A stretch of 64,000 bases of DNA from Cymbidium sinense (lineage: Eukaryota; Streptophyta; Magnoliopsida; Asparagales; Orchidaceae): NCBI GenBank assembly GCA_021442155.1, contig CM038215.1:210794982-210858981 (forward strand), given 5' to 3'. The position numbers and the translations under genes are program-made. Each line of letters begins with the position of its first letter. Within the stretch, counting starts at the first letter, position 1. This document shows positions 59,213-64,000 of the stretch, in pieces. The notes beneath the pieces were generated by a model that did no database searches, was not told the DNA's origin, and saw nothing but the letters and a program-made list of their open reading frames with translations.

Positions 59213-59494
59213 CTAACAAAACATTTTCATTAATTTTATAATACAATATGATGCATGAAAATCTACATTCAAACCTTTATCACATAATTGACTTATATTT
59301 AAATTTTTTAATCCTTCTACTAGAAAAACTTTATCTAAAGTGATAGAATTCTTACAAATAGATCCAATGCCAATGATCTTTCCCTTTGCATTATCTCCAT
59401 ATGTAACAAATCCTCCATCACTTGATTCTAAAGTTGTGAATTTTTCCTTTTCTTCCGTTATATGTCTTGAACATCCACTGTCCAAGTACCACAT
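59213..59494 (-). pseudogene. CB aspartic protease with intact DSG motif
   Basis: Open 93 codons: MWYLDSGCSRHITEEKEKFT, TLESSDGGFVTYGDNAKGKI, IGIGSICKNSITLDKVFLVE and GLKNLNISQLCDKGLNVDFH. The copia protease signature D-S-G-C-S-R-H is complete. It continues into the integrase spacer in the usual way. Best preserved protease in the window. Confidence 0.87.
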
Positions 59495-60472
59495 GCCTTC
59501 TTTGATTTTTCTATGAAGGCATTCCTACGAAATAAAATCACATGTTAACTTTTGGAACCCAAATATGTTTGAGTCCACATTCTAAATTTGAAGCAAGATA
59601 TCTAGTATGTGTGGTTTGTGTAGTGCTTGTACCTTTTGGTACCCATACATAAAATGATTGCTTAGTATTTTGTAATTTACATGCATAGCAATCAAATGAA
59701 ATATGCCCATTTCTACCACAATAGTTGCACCAAACATTAGTGTTTGCATATGGCTTAGTATGATAATTATAAGATATATGAGTGGGATGTGTATGATGCA
59801 AATAATTTTTATTAAATATTTTACTTGATAAAGTATTATAATAAACTAGTGATTTCAAACATAATTTTAATCTTACATTTAACAAGATATTCTCTCTTTC
59901 AAATTTACATACAAGTAAGGAACAATCTAATAAAGAATTATTTTTATTTTTTAAATTATCACATTCATTTTAAATCACAAAAATGCATATCTAAATTATT
60001 ATGTTCTTTTTCTAAAGTTTTATATTTTTTTATATTCAATAACTAAATCATTAAAAGCATCACCTAATTCATCATAAGATATATATCATTACATACTTCT
60101 TGAGAATCTAAGTCAGATTCTTCATTTTCCATAAGACATATGTTGACCTCTTCAGTGGAAGAGCAAGTACTTGATTCATTTGAATCTAGATTGACCCATA
60201 AAGCCTTCTTCTTCTTCTTATGGTACTTTTTCTCCTTCATATTTTTTCTTCTCTCTACATTAATCTCTTTCTTCTTTGAATTGGCAAGTTATGGACAATC
60301 ACCACTTATATGTCCAGGCTTTTTACAATGGTAGCAAATGATCCCTTCTTTTCTTAGTTTTAATATAATTCTTATATATTTCAATATTATCAACTTATAA
60401 TGTAATGGCTTTTCCTTTCTCCTTCTCCCTTTTTGATGAGTTATCCATCTTATCCCATTGAGCAATAACCCA
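59495..60472 (-). pseudogene. CB gag C-terminal half with two zinc knuckles
   Basis: First knuckle, nearer the capsid, at about 60289-60345: CYHCKKPGHISGDCP, an exact C-x2-C-x4-H-x4-C. Second at about 59690-59740, within an open stretch 59538-59885: CNYCGRNGHISFDCYAC, again exact. Between them an acidic, Ser-rich part (near 60060-60190) and a Lys-rich part (near 60200-60290). The stretch after the second knuckle (YVWVPKGTSTTQTTHTRYLA) leads to protease. The double knuckle binds element RNA for packaging. Stops and frame changes between the blocks. Confidence 0.8.
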
Positions 60473-60820
60473 TTAATGTGCTATCAAAGAATCCAAAAGA
60501 TGATCAAGTGGATAAGTAGATAAATCTTTAGCATCACTAATAACAGTTACTTTAGCATCCCATTCTTTGGGAAGACATCTAAGAATCTTATAGACTAAGT
60601 CTTGATTTTTATATGCTTTTCCAAGAGAATGCAATGTGTTAATTATTTTCATGAATCTAGTATACATATCAAAAATATATTCAGAAGGAGACATACAAAA
60701 TAACTCATATCCATGAACAAATTTGTTTATGTGAGTATCTCTAACTTCACTAGTTCCTTCATAGGTTATAATTAACATATCCCATATTTCTTTTGTTATA
60801 TTTAACATAGAAATTTTCAT
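60473..60820 (-). pseudogene. CB gag capsid core (UBN2-type), open 115 codons
   Basis: Starts MKISMLNITKEIWDMLIITY, then EGTSEVRDTHINKFVHGYEL, FCMSPSEYIFDMYTRFMKII, NTLHSLGKAYKNQDLVYKIL, RCLPKEWDAKVTVISDAKDL. This is the retroelement gag domain of copia elements (UBN2 family), full length and without a stop. The frame continues upstream (LDELND-stop-ACNTLHCALLPDDY) with one stop near 60866. It forms the particle shell. Confidence 0.85.
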
Positions 60821-60829
60821 ATAATCATC

Positions 60830-61162
60830 AGGTAATAAAGCACAATGTAAAGTATTACAAGCTCAATCATTTAATTCATCAAGTTCTCTTTCAGCTATAG
60901 TCCATTCCTTAAAAAGTTTTTCTTCTTTAATGCGATTTACTTCTAAAGTGGGTGTATGATATTGATGTGTCAACATATACCACATGTGTGCATCTTGACC
61001 TCTTGAAAATATACTAATTCTATTTTTCCAATATTCAAATGGTACGTTATCTAAAAGTGGAGGTCTATGAGTGGATTGTCCCTTCGGTAGTGAACCCTTT
61101 GGGAAACCTTGTGCAATAGTGAAAAGATCTATTCTTCAACTTTAAACCAATAAAAGAGCTAA
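60830..61162 (-). pseudogene. CB gag N-terminal part
   Basis: From about 61130: LFTIAQGFPKGSLPKGQSTH, RPPLLDNVPFEYWKNRISIF, SRGQDAHMWYML, then EEKLFKEWTIAERELDELND. The RPPL-x-x-x-P-x-W-K-x-R/I-I block is typical of SIRE gag starts. The exact start codon is not clear; no Met lies between the primer site and the first conserved block in this frame. The CA counterpart is at 63640-63885. Confidence 0.8.
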
Positions 61163-61176
61163 GGCTCTGATACCAA
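61163..61176 (-). other. CB primer binding site
   Basis: Minus strand TTGGTATCAGAGCC, containing TGGTATCAGAGC, the standard copia primer site that pairs with the initiator methionine tRNA. It stands one base from the 5' LTR end at 61178. Confidence 0.92.
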
Positions 61177-61177
61177 T

Positions 61178-63634
61178 TGTGAGTCACTATAGCACCAAAG
61201 AGGGGGGGAGGGGGTGAATTGGGCGATATTAAAAATTTTAAAAGTTAAATCTTAAATTTTAACTTTTAGTAGAAAATTTTGATTTTATAATGACAAGATA
61301 TAATTCTCAATGCAGCAAAAATAAAAGTACCATAAAGCAAATATAGATAATAAGCACATAATTTTTATGTGATTATTAAAAAGCTACTACGTCCAAAACT
61401 CTAGCTAGGAATCCACTAAATGCAAAATAGCTTACAAACCTTAATCTCCAATAATAGGGTGAGTTCAACCCCTACAACGATATGTACTCTCCTATAAAGG
61501 GCAAGTACAACCCCAATTTAAATTTTATAGCACGAAAAGAAAAATATAAAATAATAAATCTTGATAAAATATATCCCTCACAAATATACCAATCCATCCA
61601 ACTTAAAAAGTGATCTCACAACTTATTAATGATCACTTTACAACTTACAATTTTGACAAGATAGAATGCTCACTTAATTTTGATAAAAAAATAATAAAAT
61701 AAATATCTTAAAGTGATCTTGCTAAGATGTTTATGTTATTGCAATTTGTGGATTAATATAAAAATGATTTCAAAATAAATTCACAGTAGTTTATTGCACA
61801 ATAAATTAAATTTCAATAAGGAATAATTTTAAGTTTAAGAGAAACTATAATTAGTATGTATATAATAGTGTAAGAATGATTAAGTCTCTACTAAACTTCT
61901 TTTTTCTTAATTATTAAATAATAAAAATAATAAGCTTTAATAAATTTCAACAAGATAAAATTACTTAAATAAAGGATATTAGTTGGAATAAAATGACAAG
62001 CGATGAATAAAATAATTTAACTTTTTATAAATTTTTATTTTGATAAAGAAACTTGATTTATAATAGATCTAGCATATACTCTAAAATTCTAGGAATAATT
62101 TATTTTATTTTAACCAAAAAGATGCTTTCAATTAATGTAAATGATCATAAAATACTTAAATAAAATTAGTATATGATAGATCTAAGTAAATTAGTAAGTT
62201 TTTAATTAAAAAGAGAGATCTAGCAAATATGAAAATATTTTTAGCATAATAAATTAATTTTAAAATGTTTAAATATACTTCTAAAATAGATCTAAGAATA
62301 AATAATCTTTTAAATAAGACTAATGAAGAAATATTTCAAGAAAGAAATTTGTAGGAAGATAAAATTTCCAAGATGAAATCAATCATACAAACTATCACAA
62401 GAGTTTTTCACAAAAAATGATTGAAGAAACTTTGATGTGAAAAACTTAAACTTTAATGTCCAAAGACTAATCTACCAAGAAGTAAAAATTTAAAAGAATA
62501 AATAGATAGTGAAAATAGTATGAACAACTAAAAGAGATTATGATCAAGAAAAATAAACTCAAGTAATTTGAGAAAACTTACTTAGTTGAAGATGTTGAAG
62601 CTTCCAAACCATGGATTTGATCTTGTAATATTTTGAAAACACTTAGAAGGAAAATCTAGAAAGTTTTCTCTTAGATTTGCTGGAGAGATTTGAATTTGAA
62701 TGAGCAACCCTCTCATTAAGAGAATGAGGGTTATTTATAAACAAGAAGGTCATTTTGAATCATTTCAAAAAAATATATTATTCTAACATCATTTTATATA
62801 TAATAATATAATATTCAATAAAAATATGATTTATATTAAATTCAAATAGCCAAAAATTGGCTAGTCACATGGGCAAGTTAAAAATAATCAAATATGGCCT
62901 CTTAATATATTTAAGGCAAGTAACATCCATTCATTATTAAAATCAACTAATGTTAGAAAAATCAAAATGAATTCCATTTTAATCAAACGTGGGTCATGAA
63001 ACATATCAAATTAAAGGAAACAAACCAAGGAATCCATTTGAGGTGAAATCAGATCTAAATTCCTTGATTATAAAATGACTTTGGCTGAAATATAAAATTT
63101 TATATATTTTTGTTAAATTTGAAATATGACATTTAAATATTATGATATAATTTAGATATAATCATACATATGTTAGTTATCATATAACATTAAAATTAAA
63201 TTAAATTATTTAATTATATTAATTATATAAACTAGTTACACTCAATAGTCATAATTAATTATCATTTATTATTTTGACAATTCAAATGCTATGTATGAAG
63301 CATATAATTGAATGTTAATTAGATAAAGATTTATATAAATTAACCTCATTATCATTATTTAAAATAAATAAAAATAATATGTTAAGTTGTGAGCAAATTA
63401 ATTCATGCCAATGAACTCATATGAATCTCTAAGATAGTTATAAATCCATATAACCTAAAATATTGTATCTTGAGCTTCACATTATCCATTTTGATCTATC
63501 TTTCATTCTCTCATTCTTGTAATTTCCTTAAACATATTGTGAGATATGATGGATATGTAATTAGCAATCAATATATATCAATACATACATACATTATCAT
63601 CATAATTTTGAACATGAGGCTCATTAAGCCAACA
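61178..63634 (-). repeat. CB 5' LTR (~2.46 kb)
   Basis: On the minus strand starts TGTTGGCTTAATGAGCCTC (edge at 63634) and ends GTGACTCACA (edge at 61178). Near the primer side it has the G-rich block GAGGGGGGGAGGGGGTGAAT (61201-61220), also seen in CA at 63916. The rest is AT-rich; no gene is visible, and none is expected. Only the U3 side is repeated at 55526-56264. Confidence 0.88.
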
Positions 63635-63885
63635 CATTTAATTCATCCAATTCTCTTTTAGAAGCAGATCATTCATCAAAAGTTTTATCAACTTTTCAAC
63701 CATTTATATCAACAATGATGTGATCTTGGCCATGCCACATTCTTGTCCATGAATTTTAAATAATAAATGGAACATTATTAAGTAAAGGTGGTCTATATGT
63801 AGATTGTCCTTCAACTAGTCCACCTTTAGGAAAACCTGTGTCATAATAATCAAACTCAGGGATGTTAAGCCATAAATTGAGTCGA
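63635..63885 (-). pseudogene. CA gag N-terminal part
   Basis: From about 63850 down: FDYYDTGFPKGGLVEGQSTY, RPPLLNNVPF, then NSWTRMWHGQDHIIVDINGW, KVDKTFDE and SKRELDELN. It parallels the CB gag start block by block, with a substitution of the middle segment. It ends at 63635 where the CB LTR starts; CB's own gag continues with AACNTLHCAL-like sequence that CA lacks. Confidence 0.75.
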
Positions 63886-63899
63886 GGTTCTGATACTAA
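63886..63899 (-). other. CA primer binding site (two changes)
   Basis: Minus strand TTAGTATCAGAACC against the standard TTGGTATCAGAGCC: two G-to-A changes, the decay pattern of methylated cytosines on the opposite strand. Confidence 0.82.
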
Positions 63900-63900
63900 T

Positions 63901-64000
63901 TGTTAGTTATAGCACCCAAGAGGGAGGGAATTGGGTTTTATAAATAAATTTTAGAAAACTTAATTTTAATTTTTGTAACAAACTTTAATACTTAATAATA
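63901..64000 (-). repeat. CA 5' LTR, primer-side edge (runs out of the window)
   Basis: Begins on the + strand TGTTAGTTATAGCACCCAAG followed by AGGGAGGGAATTGGG, homologous to the CB LTR edge TGTGAGTCACTATAGCACCA. The rest lies beyond base 64000. Confidence 0.82.

Larger units (their letters stand above)
55526..63634 (-). mobile_element. CB: SIRE/Maximus-type Ty1/copia element nested in CA gag
   Basis: Minus-strand element with a 5' LTR (61178-63634), primer site, gag with UBN2 and two zinc knuckles, protease, integrase, RT, RNase H, polypurine tract and a shortened 3' LTR (55526-56264). About 135 bases of the two LTRs (55652 on against 63051 on) are identical by eye, so it is younger than G2, although changes cluster elsewhere. 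The base next to its 5' LTR (CATTTAATTCATC from 63635) continues CA gag. Gag-pol has frameshifts and stops but keeps YVDD and DSG motifs. Confidence 0.88.
51501..64000 (-). mobile_element. CA: SIRE/Maximus-type Ty1/copia element, interrupted by CB
   Basis: Internal part from RNase H (51580) up to the gag zinc knuckle (about 55330) on the minus strand; then CB (55526-63634); then the start of gag (63640-63885), the primer site (63886-63899) and the LTR edge (63901). I join the two parts because CB, a closer relative, carries exactly the missing gag middle, and because the two parts share orientation. The gag middle of CA itself is deleted. SIRE type is inferred from the UBN2-type gag, IN and RT sequence style. 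CA is also cut at 51501 by G0. Confidence 0.72.

Noticed and set aside
59825..60046. 73-codon plus-strand open stretch
   Set aside because: It is the reverse strand of CB gag between the two zinc knuckles; AT-rich shadow.
1..64000. Cellular genes, tRNA, rRNA or other non-coding RNA genes
   Set aside because: Every stretch with recognisable protein similarity belongs to gag-pol of the elements described, and I saw no tRNA-like arms, rRNA or snoRNA-type sequence by reading; a tRNAscan or Rfam search would settle this.

Overview
This window is plant nuclear DNA made of stacked, decayed LTR retrotransposons. I see no cellular gene, no RNA gene and nothing bacterial or organellar. Two families explain almost every base. 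The first is a Ty3/gypsy element of the Tat (Ogre-like) type with very long, non-coding LTRs of about 7.5-7.9 kb that begin TGTTGACCTC and end CACCACA. The second is a Ty1/copia element of the SIRE/Maximus type. Both are typical of flowering plants with large, repeat-rich genomes; the sequence does not let me name the species.

Layout, with labels used below. G1 (Tat, + strand) runs from before base 1 to 47029: protease, linker, RT, RNase H and the start of integrase at 1-3997, the rest of integrase at 27924-28900, a repeat-rich 3' untranslated region to 31331, and a 3' LTR at 31332-36423 plus 44214-47029. G2 (Tat, - strand, 3998-27923) sits inside the G1 integrase gene with target duplication CCTCA/CTTCA. 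Its 5' LTR is 20427-27923, primer site 20401-20418, leader with an ~80-bp tandem array 18450-19960, an ORF1-like stretch, gag, protease, RT, two RNase H domains, integrase, and a shortened 3' LTR at 3998-9195. S (36424-44208, + strand) is a solo LTR of the same family inside the G1 3' LTR, with target duplication CTCAC/CTGAC. G0 (47030-51500, - strand) is part of an older LTR of the same family, apparently split by G1.

From 51501 on, everything is SIRE-type copia on the - strand. CA is the older copy: RNase H to gag zinc knuckle at 51506-55525, with its gag start, primer site and 5' LTR edge at 63635-64000. CB (55526-63634) lies inside the gag of CA and keeps both LTRs (the 3' one cut down), polypurine tract, primer site and all gag-pol domains.

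The inferred order of events is CA, then G0 into CA, G1 into G0, and G2 and S into G1; CB entered CA separately. That is up to four levels of nesting. No coding region is intact: stops and frameshifts are frequent, and three of four RTs have a changed catalytic motif. The most notable features beyond the nesting are dense arrays of TTGACC/T (WRKY W-box core) in the Tat LTRs, subfamily-specific tandem units inside the LTRs, and the leader and 3' UTR arrays. I did not find a previously undescribed functional system.
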